From Nocardia uniformis NBRC 13702 (GTDB lineage: Bacteria; Actinomycetota; Actinomycetes; Mycobacteriales; Mycobacteriaceae), in contig NZ_BDCE01000019.1 of the NCBI RefSeq assembly GCF_001613345.1, positions 186,001 to 250,000 of the forward strand: a stretch of DNA of 64,000 bases, given 5' to 3'. Positions 35,590-45,110 of this stretch are shown piece by piece (within the stretch, counting starts at the first letter, position 1; each line of letters starts with the position of its first letter). Below the pieces are notes generated by a model. That model did no database searches, was not told the DNA's origin, and saw only the letters and a program-made list of their open reading frames with translations. A program made the position numbers and the translations under genes.

Positions 35590-36750
35590 TCAGGGCTGGG
35601 TCGGGGTGGACAGCACGCGCGCGACGAAACTCTCGATCGCCGTCCACATCTCCGGATTGAGCTCGGTGTGCTGCCCCATGCCGACCACGGTGGCGAAGTC
35701 GACGCCATTGGCGGCGAACTGAGCGGCCAGAGCGGCGTGCAGCGGGGAGGGAACCACCGTGTCGGCGGCATTGAGCAGCAATAGGATCGGGGCGTCGTAG
35801 CCGCTGGTGGGTACGGTCATGTAGGTGTCGATGGCGGCGCGGAACCGGGGGTCGCCGAGCGGACGGGAGAACAGCTCACCGAGCGCGACGCCCTGTGTCA
35901 GTTTTGCGATATCCGCGAAGCACTTACTTCCGGCCTCATCGAGAATGCTCGTGCCGAGCGGAGTCAAGTAGCTGTCCAGATCGAGCTCAGGATGGGTCTC
36001 GCGCAGTCCGGCGAACATCATCACGACGAAACCGTTGATCATGGCGCCCGACGTGCCCGGGATCTCGGGGAAGTAGGGACCGCCGAGGGGGACGAGCTTT
36101 TCCACGTCGGAGGACGGGTCGACGGCGATGGTGCCGCGGAAGTCGAGGTCCGGAGCCAGCGCCGACTGGAGATTGGCAGTGCCGAGCGCGGCATGGCCGC
36201 CCTGCGAGAAGCCGGTGACGGCCCAGCTGCGCGACAGGTCGGGGCGGGCGGCGCGAGCGGCCTTCACCAGGTCGATGGTCGCCGTCGCCTCGGAACGCAG
36301 TTCGAGATACGGGTGCGGTCCCGTCTCGAACCGACCGAGGCCGAGCAGGTCGGGAGCGACGACGGCGAAGCCCTTGTCGACGAAGTACTGGAGAATCGCG
36401 TCTTCCTGGGGACGGCTGAAAACACTCGAGGCGCTTTGCCCGCCGCAACCGGGTCCGAGTCCGGAGGTGCCGTGGTCATAGGCCATGATCGGCCACCCAC
36501 CGGCCGGAGCCGGTCCTTCGGGCAGCATGAGCGCACCGCTGGCTGGCACCGCTTCACCATTCGAGCGCGTGGTCCAGTAGTCGACGGAGTAGCCGTTGGC
36601 CGCCCCGCGCCACCCGGCGGGCTGGGCCGCCACCGTGATCGGTGTCCCTTCGGCCGCCGCCTGCGCCGGAGCTCCGGGCACGCTCAGCAGCGCACTCGCC
36701 GAGATCGTGGCCGCCGCCAGGGCACGCGTCCATCCACCGAGCACTCGCAT
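35590..36750 (-). CDS. Secreted lipase-family alpha/beta hydrolase
   Basis: This 386-residue protein has a Sec signal peptide (RALAAATISASALLSVPGAP, cleavage after AQA). Its mature domain resembles secretory lipases (LIP family): MAYDHGTSGLGPGCGG, FAVVAPDLLGLGRFETGPHP, the nucleophile elbow in TGFSQGGHAALGT (catalytic Ser), NAADTVVPSPLHA (acid region) and GMGQHTELNPEMW (probable catalytic His). It probably hydrolyses esters or lipids outside the cell. ATG 36750 has GGAGG 5-9 nt upstream; the first codon of the longest frame (TTG 36753) is too close to that site. It and repeat copy F separate rpfB from ksgA. Confidence 0.92.
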   Translation of the reverse strand: MRVLGGWTRALAAATISASALLSVPGAPAQAAAEGTPITVAAQPAGWRGAANGYSVDYWTTRSNGEAVPASGALMLPEGPAPAGGWPIMAYDHGTSGLGPGCGGQSASSVFSRPQEDAILQYFVDKGFAVVAPDLLGLGRFETGPHPYLELRSEATATIDLVKAARAARPDLSRSWAVTGFSQGGHAALGTANLQSALAPDLDFRGTIAVDPSSDVEKLVPLGGPYFPEIPGTSGAMINGFVVMMFAGLRETHPELDLDSYLTPLGTSILDEAGSKCFADIAKLTQGVALGELFSRPLGDPRFRAAIDTYMTVPTSGYDAPILLLLNAADTVVPSPLHAALAAQFAANGVDFATVVGMGQHTELNPEMWTAIESFVARVLSTPTQP

Positions 36751-36947
36751 CAATCCTCCATCTGGGCCCCGACCCGGTTATTCGACCGGTCGAAGCCTAA
36801 CGGAGTTGATCATCAGTCCAGATGAGAGTTCTCTGGCAATTTGCCCACCGGGACAGGGTGGACTTCAACAGGGATTCAAGGTTTGCCAGCGTGTAACCAG
36901 CACGCATGCCGCCCAGTTCGACCCCGCCTCCGAACCCGCACGCGCCA

Positions 36948-36976
36948 TTGACCGCATCTATAACTTGTTCTAATTT
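36948..36976 (+). promoter_or_regulatory. Sigma-70-type promoter giving a leaderless SDR transcript
   Basis: A -35 TTGACC (36948-36953), 17-bp spacer and -10 TAATTT (36971-36976) lie 6 nt before ATG 36983, where no ribosome site exists. The spacing predicts a transcript starting at or next to the start codon. Confidence 0.65.
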
Positions 36977-36982
36977 CGGTCG

Positions 36983-37750
36983 ATGAACCGCAGATACGAC
37001 GGACGTCGCGTCATTGTCACCGGAGCCGGCTCGGGAATCGGTCAGGGCATCGCCCTGCGACTACTTGCCGAGGGCGCTCACCTGGTCGCCGCCGACATCA
37101 ATGCCACCGGACTCGCCTCCACCGTGGAGGCCGCCCCTGCCGACCAGCGCGAGCGGTTGCGCACCATGGAATTGAATGTCGCCGACCAGGCATCGACCCT
37201 CGCCACCGTCACCGAGGCGATCGAATTCCTCGGCGGGCTCGATGTTCTCGTCAATGCCGCGGGCATCATGCGCGCCGGACACCTGCACGAGATGCCCCTG
37301 GAAACCTGGAATCAGGTGATCACGGTGAACCTCACCGGCACCTTCCTGATGATTCAGGCCGCCCTGCCGCAGCTGCTGGAATCGCAGCACTCGGTAATCG
37401 TGAACTTCTCCTCCACAAGCGCTTTCGGTGCCGCCCCGTATATGGGCGCGTACGCGGCGTCGAAGGCCGGAGTCAATGCGCTCACCCACTCCCTCGCCCT
37501 CGAATACTCGAAAAAGGGTCTGCGCGCGGTGAATATCGTTCCGGGCGGCATCAGCACCGCCATCACAGCCGGGCTGGATGTGCCCGCCGACGCGGACTGG
37601 AGCCTGATGGCGCGACTGCCGGGCTGGCTCGAGGGTGGGGCGCTCGGCAAGCCGGAGGACATCGCCGGTGTGGTGGCGATGGTGGCGTCCGAGGACGGCC
37701 GCTATATGACCGGCACCGAACTCCGCGTCGACGGCGGTGCGCTGATGTAG
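36983..37750 (+). CDS. Short-chain dehydrogenase/reductase (SDR)
   Basis: This 255-residue classical SDR has the cofactor motif VTGAGSGIGQGIALRL, the NAG-type motif VLVNAAGIM, the catalytic serine in VNFSSTSAFG and YxxxK in GAYAASKAGVNALTHS. The C-terminal GRYMTGTELRVDGGALM is the usual ending. Asp at the end of strand 2 (LVAADINATG) favours NAD(H). Substrate unknown. Expressed from an apparent leaderless promoter; converges on rpfB with 22 bp between stops. It is an insertion relative to the M. tuberculosis rpfB-ksgA neighbourhood. Confidence 0.93.
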   Translation: MNRRYDGRRVIVTGAGSGIGQGIALRLLAEGAHLVAADINATGLASTVEAAPADQRERLRTMELNVADQASTLATVTEAIEFLGGLDVLVNAAGIMRAGHLHEMPLETWNQVITVNLTGTFLMIQAALPQLLESQHSVIVNFSSTSAFGAAPYMGAYAASKAGVNALTHSLALEYSKKGLRAVNIVPGGISTAITAGLDVPADADWSLMARLPGWLEGGALGKPEDIAGVVAMVASEDGRYMTGTELRVDGGALM

Positions 37751-37772
37751 CCGAAACGACGGAGGACGGGAG

Positions 37773-38956
<1,184 letters not shown>

Positions 38957-39117
38957 CCTAAACGCGCGTACCGGCGTGTTTCACAATAACGAACCGATAT
39001 CGAACTGCAGGTTGGTCACGATTCGGCTAGATCATAGTGAGACAAACCACATCGCGCGAGTCGGGGCCGACCTCGCACAATTCCTGCGAGCTACCTCCGT
39101 CATTCCGGAGCCGCCCT

Positions 39118-39200
39118 CGTCATTCCGGCATGCTTTTGGCCGGAATCCACACCCCTTATGAGTGATCCTGGATCCCGACCGCACACATGCCGAGATGACG
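39118..39200. repeat. Palindromic intergenic repeat, copy G, with a left-arm fragment at 39098-39110
   Basis: The left arm is the consensus CGTCATTCCGGCATGCTTTT. The right arm is diverged and ends CCGAGATGACG at 39200. A separate fragment, CGTCATTCCGGAG, precedes it. It lies in the 317-bp gap between rpfB and tatD (38919-39235), which otherwise holds only the rpfB promoter. Confidence 0.88.
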
Positions 39201-39235
39201 AGCCCCCTACGTGGGGACACACCGGATGACGCGGC

Positions 39236-40063
39236 TCAGATTCCGTACACCCGCCGCGCATTCGCGGTCGTGATCTTGGCCAGCTTCGCCGGGTCCTGTT
39301 CGCGCACCTCCGCCAGCGCCCGCACCGTGTACGGCAGGCAGTACGGCTCGTTCGGCGCGCCCCGGAACGGATGCGGGGTCAGGAACGGCGCATCGGTTTC
39401 CACCAGGATCAACTCGTCCGGAACCAGCTTCGCCGCCTCCCGCAATTCATGAGCGTTCTTGAAACTCACGGTGCCGGAGAAACTCAGCACATAGCCCTCT
39501 TCCGCGCATGCGATGGCCATGTTCGCGTCGGAGGAGAAGCAGTGGAAGATCACCGTCTCGGGCGCGCCCTCATCCAGCAGTACCGCCAGCAGATCGTGAT
39601 CGGCCTCGCGGTTGTGGATCATGAGCGGCTTGTCGAGGCGTTTGGCCAGGTCTATATGCCAGCGGAAACCCTCGACCTGCTCCTCGATATCGGCGCAGCC
39701 GTCGAGTTTGCCGGGCCAGTAGTAGTCCAGACCGGTCTCCCCGATGGCGACCACGCGCTCGTCAGCGGCGAGTTTCTCCAGCTCGGCCTTGGCGGCGTTG
39801 TCGAGCGCGTTGGCCCGCGTCGGGTGCAGTGCGACCGCCGCGAACACCCGCAGATCCCAATTCGCCGCACGGACCGCGAACCGGGCGGCATCGAGATCAT
39901 CGGCGATCGTGACCACCTGGCGCACACCGACGGCTTCGGCCCGATCGACAATGGCCGCAACCGATTCCGCATCGGTCGCACCGCACGCGTCGAGGTGCGT
40001 ATGCGCGTCCACCAGGGGGGACAGCGGTTCCGGCGGTTCCGGTGCGGGTCGGGTGTTACGCAT
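39236..40063 (-). CDS. tatD: TatD-family metal-dependent deoxyribonuclease
   Basis: TatD proteins are TIM-barrel nucleases (3'-5' DNA exonuclease activity in E. coli). The 275-residue protein has the metal-binding VDAHTHLDACG, AIGETGLDYYW, KPLMIHNREADHDLL, VIFHCFSSDANMAI and ILVETDAPFLTPHPFRG motifs and ends with NARRVYGI. I chose ATG 40063 (MRNTRPAPEPP); an in-frame GTG at 40072 adds three residues. Divergent from metG by 67 bp and upstream of rpfB, the same order as M. tuberculosis metS-tatD-rpfB. Confidence 0.95.
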   Translation of the reverse strand: MRNTRPAPEPPEPLSPLVDAHTHLDACGATDAESVAAIVDRAEAVGVRQVVTIADDLDAARFAVRAANWDLRVFAAVALHPTRANALDNAAKAELEKLAADERVVAIGETGLDYYWPGKLDGCADIEEQVEGFRWHIDLAKRLDKPLMIHNREADHDLLAVLLDEGAPETVIFHCFSSDANMAIACAEEGYVLSFSGTVSFKNAHELREAAKLVPDELILVETDAPFLTPHPFRGAPNEPYCLPYTVRALAEVREQDPAKLAKITTANARRVYGI

Positions 40064-40130
40064 CGACACCACCGGTTCCAGGGATATTGAGGCGAGCGGC
40101 TGGGGGCACGCAGATTAGAGTAGACACACC

Positions 40131-41690
40131 ATGAGTGCATCCGATCGCCCCTCCTTTTATGTCACCACGGCCATCGCGTACCCGAACGGCGCGCCGCATA
40201 TCGGACACGCCTACGAGTACATCTCGACCGATGCGCTCGCCCGCTTCAAGCGGCTCGACGGATTCGACGTGTTCTTCCTGACCGGTACCGACGAGCACGG
40301 CCAGAAGGTGCAGCAGGCCGCGAAGGCCGCCGGTGTACCGGAGGCGGAGTACGCGGCGGGCAACTCCGATGTGTTCGAACGCATGGACAAGGCCCTGGAG
40401 ATCTCCTTCGATCGGTTCATCCGGACCACCGATTCCGATCACCACGCGGCGTCGGTCGCCATCTGGGAGCGGATGGCCGCCAGTGGCGATATCTACCTCG
40501 ACACCTACGCGGGTTGGTACTCGGTGCGCGACGAGGCCTTCTACACCCCCGAGGAGACCACCGTCCTCGAGGACGGCACCCGCATCTCGACCGACACCAA
40601 GACGCCGGTCGAGTGGACCGAGGAGTCGAACTACTTCTTCCGCCTGTCCAACTATCAGGACAAGCTGCTCGAGTTCTTCGAGCGGCACCCGGAATTCATC
40701 GCGCCCTCGACGCGACGCAATGAGATCGTCTCCTATGTGAAGGCGGGCCTGAAGGACCTGTCCATCTCCCGCACCACCTTCGACTGGGGTGTGCCGGTAC
40801 CGGGCGATCCGGCGCACGTCATGTACGTATGGGTGGACGCGCTCACCAACTACCTCACCGGTGCCGGCTTCCCCGATACGAATTCCGAATCATTCCAGAA
40901 GTTTTGGCCCGCGGATGTGCACATCATCGGCAAGGACATCACGCGCTTCCACTGTGTGTACTGGCCCGCGTTCCTGATGTCGGCGGGGATCGAGTTGCCG
41001 AAACGCGTTTTCGTGCACGGGTTCCTGTACAACAAGGGCGAGAAGATGTCGAAGTCGGTCGGCAATGTGGTCGATCCGATGGAGCTCGTCGACACCTACG
41101 GGCTGGACGCGGTGCGGTTCTTCCTGCTGCGGGAGATCTCCTACGGGCAGGACGGCTCCTACAGCCATGAGGCCATTGTGGGGCGGATCAATTCCGATCT
41201 GGCCAATGAGTACGGCAATCTGGCGCAGCGCTGCTTGAAGATGGTCGCGCGCGACTTCGGAAGTGCCGTACCGACTCCCGGTGAATTCACCGAGGAGGAC
41301 ACGGCGCTGCTCGACCGTGCCCGTGGACTGCTGGAGAAGGTGCGCGCCGAATACGACCAGCAGCAGCTTCATCTCGGCCTGGAGCACCTGTGGCTGACCC
41401 TCGGCGAGACGAACCGCTACTTCTCGTCGCAGGCACCGTGGACACTGGCCAAGTCGGGTACGCCCGAGGACGTCGCCCGGGAGGGCACCGTGCTCTACGT
41501 GACCATGGAGGTGCTGCGGATCGTGTCGATCCTGGTGCAGCCGGTGATTCCCGGTGCGGCGGGCAAGATTCTGGATCTGCTGGGCCAGACCGGACGCGAA
41601 TTCGCCGATGTCGCCACCGCACTCGAGCCGGGTATCACGCTGCCCGAGCCGGAGGTCGTATTCCCGAAGTACGTGGAGCCCAAGGCATAA
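40131..41690 (+). CDS. metG: Methionyl-tRNA synthetase
   Basis: This class I aminoacyl-tRNA synthetase charges tRNA-Met. The 519-residue protein has the ATP-binding HIGH motif in [13 protein letters not shown], the [10 protein letters not shown] segment, the KMSKS motif in [15 protein letters not shown], and the anticodon-binding region containing [15 protein letters not shown] and [10 protein letters not shown]. There is no C-terminal tRNA-binding extension, as in mycobacterial MetS. It diverges from tatD; a TAGAGT hexamer 9 nt before ATG 40131 and the lack of a ribosome site hint at a leaderless message, without a convincing -35. Confidence 0.97.
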   Translation: MSASDRPSFYVTTAIAYPNGAPHIGHAYEYISTDALARFKRLDGFDVFFLTGTDEHGQKVQQAAKAAGVPEAEYAAGNSDVFERMDKALEISFDRFIRTTDSDHHAASVAIWERMAASGDIYLDTYAGWYSVRDEAFYTPEETTVLEDGTRISTDTKTPVEWTEESNYFFRLSNYQDKLLEFFERHPEFIAPSTRRNEIVSYVKAGLKDLSISRTTFDWGVPVPGDPAHVMYVWVDALTNYLTGAGFPDTNSESFQKFWPADVHIIGKDITRFHCVYWPAFLMSAGIELPKRVFVHGFLYNKGEKMSKSVGNVVDPMELVDTYGLDAVRFFLLREISYGQDGSYSHEAIVGRINSDLANEYGNLAQRCLKMVARDFGSAVPTPGEFTEEDTALLDRARGLLEKVRAEYDQQQLHLGLEHLWLTLGETNRYFSSQAPWTLAKSGTPEDVAREGTVLYVTMEVLRIVSILVQPVIPGAAGKILDLLGQTGREFADVATALEPGITLPEPEVVFPKYVEPKA

Positions 41691-41702
41691 GCCGCCCTCA
41701 CC

Positions 41703-41720
41703 CGTCATTCCGGCATGCTG
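41703..41720. repeat. Half-copy of the palindromic repeat (H)
   Basis: Only the left-arm start CGTCATTCCGGCATGCTG remains, in the 72-bp gap between the convergent metG and beta-propeller genes. Confidence 0.7.
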
Positions 41721-41762
41721 CCCCGGCGCGTCGGGTTACGCACCGAGGTGACGGGTGGGCTG

Positions 41763-42695
41763 TCAGGGCGTCAGTTTCGTGACCGTGCCGAGGAAACTGG
41801 TGGCGTACAGCGAGTGCGAGTCCCAGCCCGGACCCGAGCCGAACCGCACCGAGGTGACGAACGGAAGCCCTTCGGCGACAACACAGGTGCGGGCGGTATC
41901 GGGATCGACACGTACCACCTGTCCCGCCAGATTCAACGCCACGTACACCGCACCGTCGGCGCCGACGGTGAGATCGTCGGCGGAGTTGAGCGGCCCCAGG
42001 CCCGGCACGGTAATGCGGAGCGGCGGCACGTCCGGGCGATCGATATCAATGGCGGCGATTGTCGTGGTGGCGTCGAATGTGGTGGAGACGAACAGCTTTC
42101 GACTGGCCGGGTCATAGGCGAGTCCATTGGTGGAGGTCAGCTGCGGAGCCAATGGCGCGGTGCTGCCGTCGGGGGCGATACGGGTGAGCGTGGTGTCCGC
42201 GCCCAGATCGCGACTGACGACGAAGCCGCCATCGGGGAGTCGGGCCAGACCGTTGGGCATACTGAGTCCGGTCGCCACGGTGGTCACCGCGCCGGTATTC
42301 AGGTCGATGGCGCGGATGGCGCCGTCAGGTATGCCGGATAGCCCACTGCGCAGGGCATTTCCGGAGTTCACATAGGCGGTGTCGCCGGAAACGACTATGC
42401 CGCCCGGGGCTTCCACGGTGGCGGCGAGCGTGCGGGTGCCGTCGGCGGCGAGGCGGTGAACTCCCCCGCCGGAGCCGGTCAGCGAGATTTCGGAGAGCAG
42501 CAGTCCGCCGCGGTTGTCGAAGCCGAGGTTCTCCAGCGAGCCGAAGCCGGATGCCACGGTGGTCTTGGTCCACTGTTCACAGGCCGGTACGGCGGTGTCG
42601 GCGACCGCAGGTCCGATCCCGGTTACGGTCGCGAGAACTCCCAGTTGGATGGCGGCGATACCGCCGGTCAGGGCTGCCCGAATTCGCATTCCCAT
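41763..42695 (-). CDS. Secreted SMP-30/gluconolactonase-like beta-propeller protein
   Basis: This 310-residue protein has a Sec signal peptide (MGMRIRAALTGGIAAIQLGV, predicted cleavage after AVA). The body has repeated propeller blades: LGFDNRGGLLLSEI, GGVHRLAADGTRTL, DTAYVNSGNALRS, GAIRAIDLNTGAVTTVATGL, MPNGLARLPDGGFVVSRD, STNGLAYDPASRKLFVS and DDLTVGADGAVYVALNLAGQ. The (N/D)(G/L)LA..PDG pattern is that of SMP-30-like lactonase/strictosidine-synthase-type six-bladed propellers. Catalytic metal ligands cannot be assigned with confidence, so the reaction is unknown. It lies between metG and the beta-lactone operon but on the opposite strand to both. Confidence 0.85.
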   Translation of the reverse strand: MGMRIRAALTGGIAAIQLGVLATVTGIGPAVADTAVPACEQWTKTTVASGFGSLENLGFDNRGGLLLSEISLTGSGGGVHRLAADGTRTLAATVEAPGGIVVSGDTAYVNSGNALRSGLSGIPDGAIRAIDLNTGAVTTVATGLSMPNGLARLPDGGFVVSRDLGADTTLTRIAPDGSTAPLAPQLTSTNGLAYDPASRKLFVSTTFDATTTIAAIDIDRPDVPPLRITVPGLGPLNSADDLTVGADGAVYVALNLAGQVVRVDPDTARTCVVAEGLPFVTSVRFGSGPGWDSHSLYATSFLGTVTKLTP

Positions 42696-43138
42696 ACGGT
42701 AATCGCCAATGGTGCGGGAAATCTACCGTCACGTGAACAGCGAAAATGCCTGTCGCCCAGACAGTTTGCCTCGCCCTCTCGGACCGGTACGGACCAGCGG
42801 TGATCACCGGGCACTTCCAGGCGCGTGCTCGGTGAAGTCACTCACAGCGAAACTGTCAGTCCGATAATCGAGATCGACTCCGGATCGGGCGAGCACTCGG
42901 TAACCGCCTGTTGTCCACGGCCCACCGACGGCATCGACATCCCCAGCTCATCATCACGAATCCACCGGTAGCCCAACCGGCGACATTTACTGCAACCGGC
43001 GGTTATACAAAAACCGACCGACCAATATGTCTCAGACAGTTACCCTCGATCGATGCTGTCGCGGACGTAGTTACCGTCGGGTAGCCTCTATGCATCCCGG
43101 CTATCGAATGAATTGCTCCCTACTTCCCAGGAGTTTCC
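42696..43138. other. Upstream region of the beta-lactone operon
   Basis: This 443-bp gap has no believable gene. It separates the divergent propeller gene and the thiolase operon. The last 180 bp are AT-richer than the surroundings (for example TTATACAAAAACCGACCGAC) and contain two 11-bp direct repeats, AGTTACC(C/G)TCG, at 43038-43048 and 43069-43079. They are 31 bp apart start to start (three helical turns), a candidate regulator site. AGGAG precedes GTG 43139. Confidence 0.5.
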
Positions 43139-44191
43139 GTGTCGCATTCTCGATTCGAGGCGATCGGCGCTTATCTACCGTCGAAACGCGTCACCACCGA
43201 AGAACTCGTATCCCAGTTGAAAGCATCACCCGGCTTCGATCTCGAAAAGATCACTGGCGTTAAGGAACGGCGCTTCCGCTCGACCGAGCCCGATAATCTC
43301 GAGGATTCATTCACACTTGCCATGAACGCGGTGGAGGACTGTCTTTCGAGGTCACAGTACTCTGGCAGCGATCTGGACGTGATCATCTCCACCTCGATCA
43401 CGCGCAGTAAAGACGGCACCAAGATGTATATGGAACCGTCGTTCGCCGGTGCCATCGGCCGTGCTATCGGGGCACGCGAGGATGTTATCGCCTTCGATCT
43501 CTCGAATGCCTGCGCTGGCATGCTCACCGGAACCTACATTCTCGATCGAATGATTCGTTCGGGCACTGTTCGGCGCGGAATTGTAGTCAGCGGTGAGGCC
43601 ATCACGCCTATCGCGGAAACCGCGGTCGAAGAAATATCCGAGAAATACGATCTGCAATTCGCTTCGCTCACCGTCGGTGACTCCGGTGCGGCCGTCGTAT
43701 TGGATCAGGCGGTCGACGACGCCGACAAGATCCACTACATCGAGCTGACCACGGCATCGGAGTTCTCGCACCTCTGCCTGGGCATGCCCAGTGAGAAGTC
43801 GCAGGGCGTTGCGCTCTACACCGATAACCGGAAGATGCACAACGAGTCGCGGTTCCTGCTGTGGACCGACACGCAGGGCGGGTACCTGGAGAACCAGGGC
43901 GGCAGCTTCGCCGACGAGAATTTCGACTACATGATCCACCACCAGTTCGGCGCGGGTGCCATTCCGTACATGAATGCCATCGCCGAGCGCGAGTTCGGCG
44001 TACCGATGCCGCCAGATCTCAATGTCATCGAGAAGTACGGAAACACTTCCACCACTTCGCATTTCATCGTGCTGCACGATCAGCTCAGCCAGCAGTCGAT
44101 TCCGTCCGGATCCAAGGTCCTGATGGTTCCGGCCGCTTCCGGCGTGGTCGCCGGGTTCCTGTCCACCACGATTTCATCCCTGAAGGTCTGA
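43139..44191 (+). CDS. OleA/KAS III-like thiolase, catalytic subunit (NltA/B-type)
   Basis: This 350-residue thiolase-superfamily enzyme should condense two fatty acyl-CoAs head to head into a 2-alkyl-3-ketoacyl product, the first step of olefin/beta-lactone biosynthesis. The triad is complete: Cys125 in FDLSNACAGM, His268 in MIHHQFGAGA and Asn302 in EKYGNTSTTS. Glu99 in MEPSF lies exactly 26 residues before the Cys, the spacing of the cross-subunit Glu117/Cys143 pair in X. campestris OleA. GTG 43139 follows AGGAG. The next gene starts 1 nt after the stop and encodes a second KAS III-like protein that lacks the triad, so a heterodimer is likely, as in the nocardiolactone (Nlt) pathway. Plain FabH is unlikely given this context. 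Confidence 0.88.
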   Translation: MSHSRFEAIGAYLPSKRVTTEELVSQLKASPGFDLEKITGVKERRFRSTEPDNLEDSFTLAMNAVEDCLSRSQYSGSDLDVIISTSITRSKDGTKMYMEPSFAGAIGRAIGAREDVIAFDLSNACAGMLTGTYILDRMIRSGTVRRGIVVSGEAITPIAETAVEEISEKYDLQFASLTVGDSGAAVVLDQAVDDADKIHYIELTTASEFSHLCLGMPSEKSQGVALYTDNRKMHNESRFLLWTDTQGGYLENQGGSFADENFDYMIHHQFGAGAIPYMNAIAEREFGVPMPPDLNVIEKYGNTSTTSHFIVLHDQLSQQSIPSGSKVLMVPAASGVVAGFLSTTISSLKV

Positions 44192-44192
44192 C

Positions 44193-45110
44193 ATGGGCGT
44201 GCGCATCAAATCCACCGGCACCAGCCGGGATACCACCGACACCTTCAGCATTGTCGAGCACAGCGCTCGCGCGGCGAAGCAGAGCCTGGAGCGGGCCGGC
44301 GTGCGGCCCGATCAGGTCGGCGTGCTGATCAATACCGGGGTCTTCCGCGATAACAACACCGTGGAACCGGCCATCTCGGCGCTGATTCAAAAGGCCGCCG
44401 GTATCGGGCTCGACTACACGAAGGAAGATCCGCGGTCGTTCTCCTTCGATCTCATGAACGGCGCGGTCGGTGTACTGAACGGCGTGCAGGTGGCCCAGTC
44501 GGTACTGGCTACCGGTAGCGCCGACCATGTGCTGCTGGTCTCCGGTGACACCCACCCGTCGCTGTCCCGCGGCGTCGGCGACGACGAATTCCCCTATGCC
44601 ACCTCCGGTGCCGCGCTCCTGCTGGAGATCACCGAGGAGCCGGAGGGCTTCGGCCGGGTGCACACGGTGTCGGGTGCGGGTACGCCCGCCGTCGAGTCCT
44701 ATGTCGATATTTCGACCATGGGCAATCAGGGTCGCGGGCTCATGACCGTCGACCGGGAACCGGATGCCGAAGACCGGCTGCTCGCGGTCGCCGCTCGGGC
44801 AGCTCGGGCCGCGCTCGGCGAGGCGGGTGAATTCGATCCCGCCACAACGGTATTGATTGCCTCCACGCCGAGCGCGGCGTTCCCGGAGCGGCTGGCGGCC
44901 GAATTGGGTATCGCGGCGGAGGCGGTGCGGACTCCCGACCTGTCGCAGGGCGACCCGCACACTGCCACCCTGTCTCTGGCCTATGATGCTGCGGCGCAGG
45001 ATGATTCGCTGAGCGAGTTCGCCCAGGTGTTGTTCGTCGCCGCCGGTGCCGGGCCGTCCGCCGCGGCCGTGCTCTACCGGCTGCCCGCCCTCGCCGGAGC
45101 CACGGCGTGA
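44193..45110 (+). CDS. KAS III/OleA-like non-catalytic partner subunit (lacks Cys-His-Asn)
   Basis: This 305-residue thiolase-fold protein parallels the preceding one, but every triad residue is replaced. FDLMNGAVGV has Ala91 where the partner has Cys125; the His region reads LIASTPSAAF instead of HHQFGAG; and the Asn region reads GDPHTATLS instead of YGNTSTTS. It keeps Glu58 in NNTVEPAIS, aligned with the OleA glutamate that reaches into the neighbouring active site. It is also about 45 residues shorter. I infer an obligate partner that donates Glu to the Cys-bearing subunit. ATG 44193 is 1 nt after the previous stop; the stop overlaps the ligase start by 4 nt (GTGA). Confidence 0.85.
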   Translation: MGVRIKSTGTSRDTTDTFSIVEHSARAAKQSLERAGVRPDQVGVLINTGVFRDNNTVEPAISALIQKAAGIGLDYTKEDPRSFSFDLMNGAVGVLNGVQVAQSVLATGSADHVLLVSGDTHPSLSRGVGDDEFPYATSGAALLLEITEEPEGFGRVHTVSGAGTPAVESYVDISTMGNQGRGLMTVDREPDAEDRLLAVAARAARAALGEAGEFDPATTVLIASTPSAAFPERLAAELGIAAEAVRTPDLSQGDPHTATLSLAYDAAAQDDSLSEFAQVLFVAAGAGPSAAAVLYRLPALAGATA

